A DNA stretch of 64,000 bases from Elusimicrobiota bacterium (GTDB lineage: Bacteria > Elusimicrobiota > Elusimicrobia > 2-02-FULL-39-32). The notes beneath the pieces are model-generated. The model was given only the letters and a program-made list of their open reading frames with translations, did no database searches and was not told the origin of the DNA. The stretch is from contig JACPBF010000001.1 in assembly GCA_016180425.1 (NCBI GenBank), positions 140,744 through 204,743 on the forward strand. Direction: 5' to 3'. The translations under genes and the position numbers were made by a program. Positions 18,538 to 27,854 of this stretch are shown here, piece by piece (within the stretch, counting starts at the first letter, position 1; each line of letters opens with the position of its first letter).

Positions 18538-19455
18538 CTACTGGTGAGATTCTAAAAAGCGTTCTGCTTCTAAAGCTGCCATACAGCCAGTTCCTGCTGC
18601 GGTCACTGCCTGACGATAACGTAAATCCATCACATCTCCACAAGCAAAAACACCAGGCACATTGGTTCGGGTCCTGCCATCTGTAACAATATACCCTTTT
18701 TCATCTAATTGAATTTGTCCTTTAAAAACATCTGTATTAGGTTTATGGCCAATCGCTACAAAAAAACCTTTGCAAAAAATCTTAAAAGTTGAGCCATTTT
18801 TTAAATTCTTTACCTTTATTCCCTCTACAATTTCATTGCCAAAAACTTCTTCCACGGTTGAACTTAAAACAAAATTAATTTTTTCATTCTTTTTAGCCCG
18901 TTCCTGCATAATTTTAGAAGCTCTAAATTCATCCCGGCGATGAATCAAAGTTACCTTGCTTGCAAACTTGGTTAGAAAAAGAGATTCTTCCATGGCAGTA
19001 TCCCCTCCGCCCACAACACAGACCTCTTTTCCTTTGTAAAAAGCAGCATCGCACACTGCACAGGCTGAAACCCCTTTCCCTAAGAACCTCTTTTCTGATT
19101 CAATGCCCAGCCATTGCGCGGTAGCTCCTGTGGCAATGATCATGGTCTGGCTTTGGAATGTTTCTCCATTGCCAGTCACAACTTGAAAAAGTTTTTCTTT
19201 CAAAGAAACCTTCTCCACAAAATCGCCTAAAATTTTAGTTCCAAAACGTTCAGCCTGAGCTTTCATCTTATCCATCAATTCCGGCCCAAGGATCCCTTCT
19301 GGAAACCCTGGATAATTTTCCACGTCGCTGGTCAGCATCAACTGGCCCCCAGTCTCAACCCCTGAAATCATAAAAGGCTCTAGATTTGCGCGCGCAGTAT
19401 AGATAGCTGCTGTATATCCAGCGCAGCCAGAACCTATAATTAAAACTTTATTCAT
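18538..19455 (-). CDS. trxB: Thioredoxin-disulfide reductase
   Basis: A 305-residue low-molecular-weight thioredoxin reductase, which transfers electrons from NADPH through FAD and a redox disulfide to thioredoxin. Motifs in order: FAD-binding IIGSGCAGYTAAIYTARA at the N-terminus, the redox centre CAVC in GVSACAVCDAAFYKGKE, the NADPH site VVGGGDTAMEESLFL, and the C-terminal GVFACGDVMD with a QAVTAAGTG segment. I set the start at 19455 (MNKVLIIGSG); the open frame extends 13 codons further, to 19494, but the extra residues are not conserved and would overlap the leuS promoter. It is convergent with the FecR gene (18-base gap) and divergent from leuS. Confidence 0.96.
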   Translation of the reverse strand: MNKVLIIGSGCAGYTAAIYTARANLEPFMISGVETGGQLMLTSDVENYPGFPEGILGPELMDKMKAQAERFGTKILGDFVEKVSLKEKLFQVVTGNGETFQSQTMIIATGATAQWLGIESEKRFLGKGVSACAVCDAAFYKGKEVCVVGGGDTAMEESLFLTKFASKVTLIHRRDEFRASKIMQERAKKNEKINFVLSSTVEEVFGNEIVEGIKVKNLKNGSTFKIFCKGFFVAIGHKPNTDVFKGQIQLDEKGYIVTDGRTRTNVPGVFACGDVMDLRYRQAVTAAGTGCMAALEAERFLESHQ

Positions 19456-19484
19456 TAGAAATTTTATCTTAGCAAATAGAGATT

Positions 19485-19513
19485 TTGACTTCAAGATTTC
19501 CTTGTGATAGAAT
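19485..19513 (+). promoter_or_regulatory. Promoter of leuS-lptE-holA, near-leaderless
   Basis: TTGACT (19485-19490), 17-base spacer, TAGAAT (19508-19513). The expected transcription start, about 19520, is only ~4 bases before the leuS ATG at 19524. No Shine-Dalgarno sequence precedes that ATG. Confidence 0.7.
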
Positions 19514-19523
19514 AAAAATTCTT

Positions 19524-22115
19524 ATGCATAGCCAGACTTACGACTTCAAAAATATTGAAAAAAAGTGGCAAAAAATTTGGCAAGAAAATGAAACATTCTT
19601 AACCAAAGAACCATCCTCTAACCCGCTGCAAAAAAAATTTTATTGTCTGGTCATGTTTCCTTATCCTTCTGGAAAAATCCATATGGGCCATGCGCGCAAC
19701 TATTGCATAGGAGACGTGATTGCGCGCTATAAAAAAATGAAAGGATTCAATGTTCTTCACCCCTTAGGCTGGGATGCTTTTGGCTTGCCAGCGGAAAACG
19801 CGGCGATTGAGCACAGGATAGCGCCAAAGGAATGGACGAAAAATAATATTAAAGATATGAAACAAGATATCCAATCTTTAGGGATCTCTTATGATTGGAC
19901 CAGGGAATTTGCCACCTGTGATCCGGAATACTATCGCTGGAACCAGTGGTTTTTTATTGAAATGTTTAAAAAAGGGCTTGCTTTAAGAAAAAAATCCTTT
20001 GTCAACTGGTGCTTAAAATGTCAAACAGTTTTGGCCAATGAACAGGTGCATGAAGGAGCTTGCTGGAGGTGCCACACCCCTGTAACCCCAAAAGAGCTGG
20101 AGCAGTGGTACTTAAAAATTACAGATTACGCTGAAAAATTACTGGCAGATCTAAAACTCTTGGAAGGCAAATGGCCGGATGAAGTGATTTTGATGCAAAA
20201 AAATTGGATAGGAAAATCAGTTGGAGCAGAGGTAGAGTTTAAGATTGATCTAGACCATCAATTTTTAAGTTCAATAAAAATTTTTACAACCCGTCCAGAT
20301 ACTCTTTATGGCTCAACCTTTCTTGTTTTAAGTCCAGAACATAAGCTGGTTGAAAACTTTCAAAAAATATTAAAAGAAAAAGGGGATGAGAAAACTTCTC
20401 AAGCGCTTAAAGCATATTGTGAGCAAGCTAAAATGAGATCCAAAATTGAAAGGAGCGCTCAAAATAGGGAAAAAACCGGGATCCCTACCGGCTTTTTTGC
20501 AATTAATCCTGTGAATGAATCTAAACTCCCTATCTGGATTGCGGATTATGTTTTAGCGGATTATGGCACAGGAGCAATCATGTCAGTGCCTGCCCATGAC
20601 CAAAGAGATTTTGAATTCGCCAAAAAATTTGGTTTAAAAATTGTGGAGGTTATTAAAAATCCAGAGCCTAAACAAAATTCTTTGCAAGCTGTTTATGAAG
20701 GAGACGGGGAGATGATCCATTCTGGAATTTTTAATGGAATGAATTCATCAGAAGGCAGAGAAAAAATAACTGAATGGCTGGAGAAGAAAAATTTCGGAAA
20801 AAAAACTGTTACTTACAGATTAAAAGATTGGACAATCAGCCGGCAGCGCTACTGGGGAACCCCCATACCCATGATCCTCTGCCCAGACTGCGGAATCGTC
20901 CCTGTAGAAAAAAAAGATTTGCCAGTAACTCTTCCTGAACAATTTCAATGGAAAGATAAGACCACCCCTGTTACAGAATTCGGCGGAGGATCTCCTTTAG
21001 CTCAAGTGGAAAGTTTTTTTAAAACCCAATGTCCAAAATGCAAAAAAGAGGCAAAAAGAGAAACAGATACCATGGATACTTTTATAGACTCTTCTTGGTA
21101 CTATTTACGTTATTGCGATCCTCAAAATGAAAAGAGCGCTTTTGATAAAAATAAAGTAAAAGTATGGGCGCCGATTGATCAATATATCGGCGGAATAGAG
21201 CATGCCTGCATGCACTTGGTTTATTCCCGCTTCTTTTACAAAGTGTTAAAAGATTTAGGTTTGGTTGAAACAGAAGAGCCCTTTGAGAAACTTTTGACCC
21301 AAGGCATGGTTACGCTTGGGGGCTCTGCCATGTCTAAATCTAAAGGGAACATTGTTGCAGTGGAGGAAATGGTGCAAGCATTTGGAGCTGATACAGCCCG
21401 GCTTTTTATTCTATTCGCTTCTCCTCCTAAAAATCAATTAGAATGGTCCGAGGAAGGGGTACAGGGAGCCTTTCGGTTCTTAAACAGAATCTGGAGGTTA
21501 GCTGAAAAAATCAGCGGGGAGATAAAAAATAAAGGGTCAGCCTTGAAAAAAGAATTCCCTCCTACTTCACAGGCAAAAATAGAAGGTGAAAAGACAGCCC
21601 ATATCCCAGATCAAACCAGCCAACTGGAAAAAAAAACCCACCAGACCATAAAAAAGGTAGAAGAAGATATTGAGAGGGACTTTCAATTTAATACAGCGAT
21701 TGCAGCTCTTATGGAACTTTTAAATAGTTTGTCTAGTTATCCTAATTTAGGAGATCCATCTTCCATCGCTGCTTTTAAAACTCTGCTTTTACTTCTTTTC
21801 CCCTTCTCTCCCCATTTAAGCTCTGAGATTTGGGAAAATTTGTTTCCAAATGAAAAAGCGCTTTCTCTGCAACTCTATCCAAAATATAGCGATGCCTTGG
21901 TAGAAGATAAAAACACAGAAATTGTGATCCAGCTCAATGGAAAAATTCGAACAAAAATCACTTTACCCACCGAAGATGGATTAAAAGTTGAAAAGGTTTT
22001 AGCTCTGGCCATACCTGCTTTGGAAAATAAAATTCAAAATTTACCGCGAATGGAAAGCGCTTTTTTTAAAAATTATAAATTTGTGCCTGGAAAAATCATC
22101 AATTTTGTCACTTAA
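19524..22115 (+). CDS. leuS: Leucyl-tRNA synthetase
   Basis: A class I aminoacyl-tRNA synthetase of 863 residues, the usual size for bacterial LeuRS. The HIGH motif appears as HMGH in [14 protein letters not shown] and the KMSKS motif as AMSKSKGN. The editing domain ([25 protein letters not shown]) and the leucine-specific YDWTREF and [13 protein letters not shown]-like segment (here [13 protein letters not shown]) are present. Start at 19524 gives [16 protein letters not shown], matching the family N-terminus; the longer open frame from 19485 runs through the promoter. It is followed after 27 bases by lptE and then holA, the same order as in Escherichia coli. Confidence 0.97.
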   Translation: MHSQTYDFKNIEKKWQKIWQENETFLTKEPSSNPLQKKFYCLVMFPYPSGKIHMGHARNYCIGDVIARYKKMKGFNVLHPLGWDAFGLPAENAAIEHRIAPKEWTKNNIKDMKQDIQSLGISYDWTREFATCDPEYYRWNQWFFIEMFKKGLALRKKSFVNWCLKCQTVLANEQVHEGACWRCHTPVTPKELEQWYLKITDYAEKLLADLKLLEGKWPDEVILMQKNWIGKSVGAEVEFKIDLDHQFLSSIKIFTTRPDTLYGSTFLVLSPEHKLVENFQKILKEKGDEKTSQALKAYCEQAKMRSKIERSAQNREKTGIPTGFFAINPVNESKLPIWIADYVLADYGTGAIMSVPAHDQRDFEFAKKFGLKIVEVIKNPEPKQNSLQAVYEGDGEMIHSGIFNGMNSSEGREKITEWLEKKNFGKKTVTYRLKDWTISRQRYWGTPIPMILCPDCGIVPVEKKDLPVTLPEQFQWKDKTTPVTEFGGGSPLAQVESFFKTQCPKCKKEAKRETDTMDTFIDSSWYYLRYCDPQNEKSAFDKNKVKVWAPIDQYIGGIEHACMHLVYSRFFYKVLKDLGLVETEEPFEKLLTQGMVTLGGSAMSKSKGNIVAVEEMVQAFGADTARLFILFASPPKNQLEWSEEGVQGAFRFLNRIWRLAEKISGEIKNKGSALKKEFPPTSQAKIEGEKTAHIPDQTSQLEKKTHQTIKKVEEDIERDFQFNTAIAALMELLNSLSSYPNLGDPSSIAAFKTLLLLLFPFSPHLSSEIWENLFPNEKALSLQLYPKYSDALVEDKNTEIVIQLNGKIRTKITLPTEDGLKVEKVLALAIPALENKIQNLPRMESAFFKNYKFVPGKIINFVT

Positions 22116-22142
22116 AGAAAAGAAAAAATTGAGGTAAAAAAA

Positions 22143-22742
22143 ATGAAAAAAATTAACCTATTCTATTCCCTTTTATTTTGTTCCGGTTTTTTTGGTTTAA
22201 TCGTCTTAACTGGCTGCCCTTATGCCTATACTCCATCCACGATTCTCTTGCCTCAACATATTAAAAAAATCGGCTTAAGGCCAATAAAAAATGACACTGC
22301 ATTCTTTGGTTTGGAAGATAAATTAACTTTAAGATTGCAGGAAGAATTTACTAGAGGGGGAACGTATCCTTTAGTAAAAGAAGAAGATGCGGACGGGGTT
22401 TTAATCGCTGTGATTAACCGCTATATTAATCAGCCGGTCTCCTACGATGAGAATTTAGTGGCGCAGGAAAGAAAACTTTGGGTTTTGGTCAATATTTATT
22501 TTTGGGATAAAGTTGAAAATAAAATCATCTGGTCAGAACCTAATTTACAAGCCATTCACCGCTATTTTGTAGAGACAAGCGCTTCTGGGATTACCGAAGA
22601 ACAGGCCAAGGAGATTGTCTGGGATAAACTTTCCAGAGATATTTATAAGCGTACCATAGAAGGTTTTGGCTCTGTCACAGGAGAACTGGGTCGTAAGGCG
22701 CCTGTGTCTGGACCTGCGGGCAAAAAAGAGATAAAACCATAA
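22143..22742 (+). CDS. lptE: LptE-like LPS-assembly lipoprotein
   Basis: A 199-residue lipoprotein. It starts with a lipoprotein signal (hydrophobic segment then LTGC; Cys about residue 28). The mature part (IKKIGLRPIKNDT, LEDKLTLRLQEEF, DADGVLIAVINRY, followed by a VxVxIYFWD-type strand) has the alpha/beta pattern of LptE/RlpB, the plug of the LptD channel that inserts LPS in the outer membrane. Sequence similarity in this family is low, so position carries weight: leuS-lptE-holA is a conserved order in Gram-negative bacteria. A GAGGT ribosome site lies upstream of the ATG. Confidence 0.75.
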   Translation: MKKINLFYSLLFCSGFFGLIVLTGCPYAYTPSTILLPQHIKKIGLRPIKNDTAFFGLEDKLTLRLQEEFTRGGTYPLVKEEDADGVLIAVINRYINQPVSYDENLVAQERKLWVLVNIYFWDKVENKIIWSEPNLQAIHRYFVETSASGITEEQAKEIVWDKLSRDIYKRTIEGFGSVTGELGRKAPVSGPAGKKEIKP

Positions 22743-22758
22743 ATCTTAAAAGCCCAGT

Positions 22759-23688
22759 ATGCCATCCATAGATTCTTCTCAATTCTTCAAAAGTTTAAAA
22801 AATTTAGCAGAACTTCCTTGCATTTTACTCATTATAGGCGAAGAAGAGACTTTAATTGAAGAAAGCATTAAAGCCGCTGAAAAAAAATTCTTTAACTCTG
22901 TTGGCAATGAGAGGCTTGAATTTAATTTTGAAAAATTAGATGGGGGAAAAGATGATGCCCAAAAAATGTTTGATTCCTGCAGCACCCTCCCTCTCCATTC
23001 CAAAAAAAAACTGGTCCTGGTGAGCCATTTTGAGAAATCTTCCCAATCAACAAAAAACGCTATCAAAGAATATTCCAAATCCCCTAACCCCAACACCTGT
23101 TTAACCCTCTTGCATCAATCTAAGCCGAATACTCAAATTCTAAAGTGTGAGTGGGTAGAAGAAATCTCTAAGATAGGAATGGTGGTTAAATGCTCGAGAC
23201 TTTCTAAAGATAAAAGGCAGGAATGGATAAAACAAGAAACTGAGAAACTTAGGGTACAAATCTCTCTTGAAGCCTCTCAATTACTTTCTGAAAAGGGAGG
23301 GGAATCTCTTTTAGAACTAAAATCAGAAATTGAAAAAGCCGCTCTTTACTCTTTTGATAAAAATAAGATCGAAGTTGAAGACATAAAAAAAACTTTAAGC
23401 TTTAAGAAAAATGAGACGATCTGGGAACTTAAAAATTTACTAGAAAAAGGAGAGCTTAAAAAAGCAGGATGCCTGCTGGAACAATGTTTGGATCAAAAAG
23501 AAGAGCCCATCAGAATCCTCCACCAAATAGCGCAAGGGGCGAGAGCTCATCTTAAGAAAGCAAATTTTAGGAAATCTCTGCGCTTCTTAAAAAAAATAAA
23601 ACAAACAGATCTTAGACTAAAAACAGGGGAAGAAATTGAATCTAGTATTTTTGAGCAGCTGCTGCTCTCTTGCAAAGAATTAATATAA
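22759..23688 (+). CDS. holA: DNA polymerase III delta subunit
   Basis: A 309-residue HolA-type protein. It begins with the short strand/helix pattern CILLIIGEEETLIEESIKAAEKKF (in family: L.Y.G.E..L..E) and has FEKLDGGKDDAQKMFDSCSTLPLHSKKKLVLV, typical of the AAA+-like domain I of the clamp-loader delta subunit, which opens the beta clamp. The later KGGESLLELKSEIEKAALYS corresponds to the family segment with G.DL..L..EIEKL. No Walker A is expected in this subunit and none is present. It follows lptE after 16 bases and ends at a hairpin terminator. Confidence 0.88.
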   Translation: MPSIDSSQFFKSLKNLAELPCILLIIGEEETLIEESIKAAEKKFFNSVGNERLEFNFEKLDGGKDDAQKMFDSCSTLPLHSKKKLVLVSHFEKSSQSTKNAIKEYSKSPNPNTCLTLLHQSKPNTQILKCEWVEEISKIGMVVKCSRLSKDKRQEWIKQETEKLRVQISLEASQLLSEKGGESLLELKSEIEKAALYSFDKNKIEVEDIKKTLSFKKNETIWELKNLLEKGELKKAGCLLEQCLDQKEEPIRILHQIAQGARAHLKKANFRKSLRFLKKIKQTDLRLKTGEEIESSIFEQLLLSCKELI

Positions 23689-23690
23689 TA

Positions 23691-23720
23691 AAAAATTTTC
23701 TATAAGAAAATTTTTCTCTT
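23691..23720 (+). terminator. Hairpin terminator between holA and rpsT
   Basis: Perfect 11-base arms 23691-23701 and 23705-23715 with a 3-base loop; the arms themselves are A/T runs, giving a U-rich 3' end in both directions. It lies between convergent genes holA (plus) and rpsT (minus) and may serve both. Confidence 0.7.
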
Positions 23721-23762
23721 ATGATACTTTTAAAAAAAGAATTGACTTTAAGATTGTGGTTT

Positions 23763-24053
23763 TTAAGCTGCTTTAGGAGCAACCTGACTTATTTTATAGG
23801 AGAGTTGAGCCTTTTTCCTAGAGGCAGCGTTTTTATGAATCAAACCAACCTTTGCAGCCTTATCCCATGCTGAAAAACATTCTGGCAATATTTTTTTCGC
23901 TTCATCGCTGTTTTTATTTGTGATCGCAATTTCCACATTCTTTGCCAGATTGCGAATCTTCTTTTTTAACGCGCGGTTGGCAGATGTCCTTCTTACTGCC
24001 TTGCGAAATTCTTTAATTGCTGAGGTATGACGTCCGGTTTTAAGCTTTGCCAT
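23763..24053 (-). CDS. rpsT: 30S ribosomal protein S20
   Basis: A 96-residue, strongly basic protein with the S20 pattern: a helical N-terminus rich in K/R (MAKLKTGRHTSAIKEFRKAVRRT), NRALKKKIRN, DEAKKILPECFSAWDKAAKVGLIHKNAASRKKAQLS. The segment DKAAKKGVIHKNTAARKKSRL is the conserved S20 C-terminal core. S20 binds 16S rRNA early in small-subunit assembly. The gene is alone on the minus strand, divergent from murJ with 13 bases between start codons, and has its own promoter lying across the murJ start. Confidence 0.95.
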   Translation of the reverse strand: MAKLKTGRHTSAIKEFRKAVRRTSANRALKKKIRNLAKNVEIAITNKNSDEAKKILPECFSAWDKAAKVGLIHKNAASRKKAQLSYKISQVAPKAA

Positions 24054-24061
24054 AAAAAATA

Positions 24062-24090
24062 ATTATATGAGAAAATTAGAGATAAGTCAA
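24062..24090 (-). promoter_or_regulatory. Promoter of rpsT overlapping the murJ start codon
   Basis: Read on the minus strand: TTGACT (complement of 24085-24090), 17-base spacer, TATAAT (complement of 24062-24067). Transcription should begin near 24055, leaving a leader of about 2 bases before the rpsT ATG at 24053. The -10 covers the first base of the murJ ATG at 24067. Confidence 0.75.
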
Positions 24091-25695
24091 TCTTCCTATA
24101 ACTTTGCAAAACGGATTAGAAAATTTTCCCTTGCAACTCTTTTTTCCAGAATCTTAGGTTATGTTCGGGACGCTTCTGTAGCCTATTGTTTTGGGGGAGG
24201 TCAAATCACAGACAGCTTCTATACTGCGTTTAGAATATCCAATTTCTTTCGCACTGTCTTAGGAGAAGGGGCTCTCTCCTCTTCTTTTATACCTATTTTT
24301 TCCAAATCTTTAAAAGAAAAATCAAAGGAAGAGGTTCAAAAATTTTTGAACGCTCTATTTACCCATCTTTTTATTATCTTAGTTCTACTGACCAGTTTAG
24401 GAATCTATTTTGCCCCAATCATTACCCAATGGATCGCTCCTGGTTTTGTCTCTTTTCCCTCAAAATTTAATATGACGGTTTCCCTCACCCGATGGACGTT
24501 TCCTTTTTTTCTTTTTATTTCATTGGCGGCATTGGTCAGCGCTATCTTAAATACGTTAAAACATTTCTTTTTGCCCGCGCTTGCGCCGGCCATGCTCTCT
24601 GTAGCTGAAATCAGTTATCTTATCCTCATCCTGCCTTTAACTATTTATTATTTGCCTCATTTAAGTCTTGAATCGCAAATCATTGGCTTATCTATAGCCG
24701 TGGTTTTAGGAGGAGTAGGCCATTTTCTTATTCAACTCCCTCTTCTTTATAAAGAAAATTTTTCTTTAAAATTTAATTTTCACTTAAAAAATCCTGATGT
24801 GATGAAGGTAAGAAAACTGATGCTCCCCTCTCTCATTGGTCTTTCAGCAGATAAATTAAGCGCTTTTGTTAATTCTATATGCGCAACGCTTTTGGTTGAA
24901 GGCTCAGTGACCGCGCTTTATAACTCTAATCGTTTAATGCAGCTGCCCTTAGCTCTTTTTGGAGTGGCTATTGCAAGCGTATCTTTACCCATGCTTTCAG
25001 ATCATACTGCTGAAAATAATTACAAAAAATTGAGCGCCACTGTGAATGAATCCTTAAGGACAGTGATATTCGTTGTCCTACCTGCTTCCTTGGGTTTAGC
25101 TGTTTTAGCCCGTCCTATTGTTTCTCTTCTTTTTGAGCATGGAAAATTTACAGCTCTTTCCACTTCTTTAACTACGCATGCGCTGCAAGGTTATGCCTTA
25201 GGGTTAGTGGCCTACTCTGCTATAAAAATTTTAGCCAATACCTTTTACGCTTTCCAAGAGCCTAAAATCCCAGTTAAAATTGCAATTTCCTGTGTTGCCT
25301 TAAATATTTGCCTTAATATTATCTTAATGGAACCTTTGGGGGTTGGCGGGCTCGCGTTAGCAACCTCTATCTCTTCCTGGGTGAACGTCATCTGGCTATA
25401 TTTTTTGCTGCAAGCGCGTTTAAAAAAATATGGAGAAATTCTGGAAAACTCTGGAACAAGAAAGCTAAGCGATACTCTTCTAAAAACTTTTGTTTGTTCA
25501 GGAATCATGTTAATTTATCTTTATCTGATTTATTTCTTGGAACCTTGGATTGGAAGAGGAGGTCTGGTAGGCTTAGGAGTTGTGGGAGGTTCTTTACTCT
25601 ATTTAATTTGCGCAAAATCTTTAAAAATGGAAGAGCAAAAATTAATCTCAATCATGATTGGGCAGCAAGCCATCCCATCGGATCTTGACGAATAA
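24067..25695 (+). CDS. murJ: Lipid II flippase MurJ
   Basis: A 542-residue polytopic membrane protein of the MviN/MurJ family (MOP superfamily), which flips lipid II across the inner membrane for peptidoglycan synthesis. The N-terminus has the family signature SLATLFSRILGYVRDASVAYCFGGGQITDSFYTAFRISNFFRTVLGEGALSSSFIPIFS, here cited in part: SRILGYVRDA, AFRISNFFR, LGEGALSSSFIPIF. About 13-14 hydrophobic segments follow, and the repeated RLMQLPLALFGVAIA and ALGLVAYSAIKILANTFYA are also diagnostic. It overlaps the start of uvrC and is divergent from rpsT. Confidence 0.95.
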   Translation: MRKLEISQSSYNFAKRIRKFSLATLFSRILGYVRDASVAYCFGGGQITDSFYTAFRISNFFRTVLGEGALSSSFIPIFSKSLKEKSKEEVQKFLNALFTHLFIILVLLTSLGIYFAPIITQWIAPGFVSFPSKFNMTVSLTRWTFPFFLFISLAALVSAILNTLKHFFLPALAPAMLSVAEISYLILILPLTIYYLPHLSLESQIIGLSIAVVLGGVGHFLIQLPLLYKENFSLKFNFHLKNPDVMKVRKLMLPSLIGLSADKLSAFVNSICATLLVEGSVTALYNSNRLMQLPLALFGVAIASVSLPMLSDHTAENNYKKLSATVNESLRTVIFVVLPASLGLAVLARPIVSLLFEHGKFTALSTSLTTHALQGYALGLVAYSAIKILANTFYAFQEPKIPVKIAISCVALNICLNIILMEPLGVGGLALATSISSWVNVIWLYFLLQARLKKYGEILENSGTRKLSDTLLKTFVCSGIMLIYLYLIYFLEPWIGRGGLVGLGVVGGSLLYLICAKSLKMEEQKLISIMIGQQAIPSDLDE

Positions 25696-27034
25696 AAATC
25701 TGTCCTTTTTACCCCAAACTCCAGGGGTCTATTTAATGAAAGATGCCAAGGCAAAAATCCTTTACATTGGCAAAGCTAAAAATCTTCAAAAACGAGTTTC
25801 CTCCTATTTTCAAAGAAATCAGCTTTCTCCAAAGATTAAGCTGCTAGTCCCTTTAATAATCCAGATTGATTATATCCCAACCAATTCTGAACAAGAATCC
25901 CTTTTATTAGAACAAAAACTGATCCGTCAAAACCAGCCTTTTTACAACACGCTCTGGCGGGATGACAAGTCTTATCCTTATCTTAAACTCACTCTAAATG
26001 AAGACTATCCTTGTTTATTCTTTACAAGAAGCAAAAAAAAAGACGGCTCAAAATATTTTGGACCCTACCCCCAAGTCAATCTGATTAAAAAACTGATTCA
26101 TTCTTTATGGAGAAAAAAAATGTTCCCCTTAAGGCCCTGCAAGTTTGATTTCAAGGAAGATGAGATTTTAAAAAAAGGGGGGCTGCAAAACAATAACCCA
26201 AACCTCTATAAAAAAGTTCAATCTTGCATTTACCTCCATACAGGAGAATGCCCAGCGCCTTGCGTTGGCAGAATCTCAAAAAAAAATTATGGCGCGATTG
26301 CGGAAAAAACAAAACTTTTTTTTGAAGGAAAACTTATTTTTTTAAAAGAGAAATTAGAAAAAAATATGAAACAATTAAGTCAGTCGCTCCATTTTGAAGA
26401 AGCGGGAAAACTAAGGGATCAGATTCAGGCCATTAATTATATCTTTCAAAAGGTAACTGTTAAAAAAATAGATCAAGAGAGTATCTTAAAAGAAATAAAA
26501 GTCACCCGCTCTTTAAGAGAACTGCAAAAGTGTCTTAGGCTTAAAATCCCGCCAATCCGCATTGAAGCCTTTGATATCTCAAATATTCAGGGCCAGGAAC
26601 CCGTCGCATCCTTAGTGGTCTTTGAAAAAGGGAAACCTTTAAAATCAGATTATCGAAAATTTAAAATAAAAACTGTAAAAGGTCCAAATGATTTTGCCAT
26701 GATACGGGAAGTAGTGGAACGGCGTTACAAGAGAGTGATCAATGAGGGAAAAAATCTTCCAGATCTAATTTTAATTGATGGGGGCAAAGGCCAACTTTCT
26801 AGCGGCTTGGAAGCCATAAACAATATCCGCGATAAGCGTTTACAAAAAGTGCCAGTGATTTCTCTGGCTAAAAAAAATGAGGAAATCTTTCTGCCTAACC
26901 AGCCTGATCCTATTCAACTGCCATTAGATTCAACTGCCCTGCATATTTTACAATGGATTAGGGATGAAGCCCACCGGTTTGCTATCACCTTTCATCGAAA
27001 ACGTTTTAAAAAATTTCTCTTAAATAACCCGTAA
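25685..27034 (+). CDS. uvrC: Excinuclease ABC subunit C, short form lacking the C-terminal HhH domain
   Basis: UvrC makes both incisions in nucleotide excision repair. Seen in order: GIY-YIG nuclease domain (PQTPGVYLMKDAKAKILYIGKAKNL at residues about 10-35), a cysteine-bearing linker (CIYLHTGECPAPC), a UVR motif (LHFEEAGKLRDQIQAI), and the RNase H-like endonuclease domain (RIEAFDISNIQG, DLILIDGGKGQLSSG, RDEAHRFAITFHRKR). The protein stops right there at about 449 residues, whereas typical UvrC is about 600 and continues with tandem helix-hairpin-helix motifs. The bases after the stop do not encode that domain. TTG 25685 is the likely start (MTNKNLSFLPQTPGVY); TTG 25658 is an alternative. It overlaps murJ by 11 bases. 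Confidence 0.9.
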   Translation: MTNKNLSFLPQTPGVYLMKDAKAKILYIGKAKNLQKRVSSYFQRNQLSPKIKLLVPLIIQIDYIPTNSEQESLLLEQKLIRQNQPFYNTLWRDDKSYPYLKLTLNEDYPCLFFTRSKKKDGSKYFGPYPQVNLIKKLIHSLWRKKMFPLRPCKFDFKEDEILKKGGLQNNNPNLYKKVQSCIYLHTGECPAPCVGRISKKNYGAIAEKTKLFFEGKLIFLKEKLEKNMKQLSQSLHFEEAGKLRDQIQAINYIFQKVTVKKIDQESILKEIKVTRSLRELQKCLRLKIPPIRIEAFDISNIQGQEPVASLVVFEKGKPLKSDYRKFKIKTVKGPNDFAMIREVVERRYKRVINEGKNLPDLILIDGGKGQLSSGLEAINNIRDKRLQKVPVISLAKKNEEIFLPNQPDPIQLPLDSTALHILQWIRDEAHRFAITFHRKRFKKFLLNNP

Positions 27035-27058
27035 ATTTCTACAGACAAAAATTTTCTA

Positions 27059-27087
27059 TTGATTTTATTGGAAATGTCTGTTAGACT
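27059..27087 (+). promoter_or_regulatory. Promoter upstream of the lytic transglycosylase gene
   Basis: TTGATT (27059-27064), 17-base spacer, TAGACT (27082-27087). Predicted transcription start about 27094, giving a leader of about 7 bases before ATG 27101, and no Shine-Dalgarno sequence. Confidence 0.5.
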
Positions 27088-27100
27088 TTAATTGTTCTAT

Positions 27101-27853
27101 ATGAAATTGAAAAAATCTCTTTCTATCTTATTATGTTCTTTCATCTTAATTCTTCTCCAAAATTACAACCTGCATGCCAAACCTGGAAAAATATTTTTTA
27201 GCCCTCAAGAATGGATCAAAGGAGATATTGATCTCTGGAAAAATGAATCAGGAAAAGAAATTCTTCTGATTAAATTAGATTTTGGTTCTCTTACGATCCC
27301 CAAATCAAAAATTTACAAGTTCGAATATGATCCCGGAGAGCTCTTTTCCAATCGCCAAACAAAAAAACAGGTTCCAGATGAAGGGGACTCTTCCTCTTCT
27401 CCAATTCTCTACGAGCCTTATATCCGAATTGCATCAGCTAAACACCAGTTAGACCCAGAACTAATAAAAGCTGTAATTAAGCAGGAATCAAACTTTAATT
27501 TTAAAGATGTTTCTCAAAAAGGAGCGGAAGGACTCATGCAGCTCATGCCAGACACAGCTAAAAAACTAGGGGTTAAAAATTCATTTGACCCGTGGGAAAA
27601 TATTCAAGCTGGAACCCGGTATTTAAGGATCATGCTGGAAACTTTTAATGGGGATATAAACAAAGCTCTGGCTGCTTATAATGCCGGCCCCGGAGCTGTT
27701 AAAAAATATGGAACCATCCCTCCCTATAAGGAAACTCAAGGGTATGTAAAAAATGTTTTGCTTTACTACAAAACTTATAAAGGGATTAATCTCTATTCCT
27801 TTGAAGATGGAAATGGCAAACTTGTATTTACAGATATGCCCTACCTCCCTTAA
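27101..27853 (+). CDS. Exported lytic murein transglycosylase (SLT family)
   Basis: A 250-residue exported protein: signal peptide of about 27 residues (KKSLSILLCSFILILL, ending LHAK). The C-terminal half is a goose-lysozyme-like SLT domain: AVIKQESNFNFKDVSQKGAEGLMQLMPDTA with the catalytic Glu at about residue 129, then NIQAGTRYLRIML and KALAAYNAGPGAVKKYGTIPP. It cleaves glycan strands of peptidoglycan to 1,6-anhydro products. The last residues (YSFEDGNGKLVFTDMP) resemble a DUF4124-like short motif often attached to such proteins. I prefer ATG 27101 over the in-frame TTG 27092 because it gives a clean signal peptide. Confidence 0.9.
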   Translation: MKLKKSLSILLCSFILILLQNYNLHAKPGKIFFSPQEWIKGDIDLWKNESGKEILLIKLDFGSLTIPKSKIYKFEYDPGELFSNRQTKKQVPDEGDSSSSPILYEPYIRIASAKHQLDPELIKAVIKQESNFNFKDVSQKGAEGLMQLMPDTAKKLGVKNSFDPWENIQAGTRYLRIMLETFNGDINKALAAYNAGPGAVKKYGTIPPYKETQGYVKNVLLYYKTYKGINLYSFEDGNGKLVFTDMPYLP

Positions 27854-27854
27854 A

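Noticed and set aside
19456-19494. Longer N-termini for trxB (to 19494) and leuS (from 19485)
   Set aside because: The extra residues are not family-like, the two extensions overlap each other, and the leuS promoter occupies this stretch.
27753-27854. ATG 27753 as the MGMT start
   Set aside because: It overlaps the transglycosylase by about 100 bases and adds residues unlike MGMT; TTG 27855 is closer to the conserved domain.
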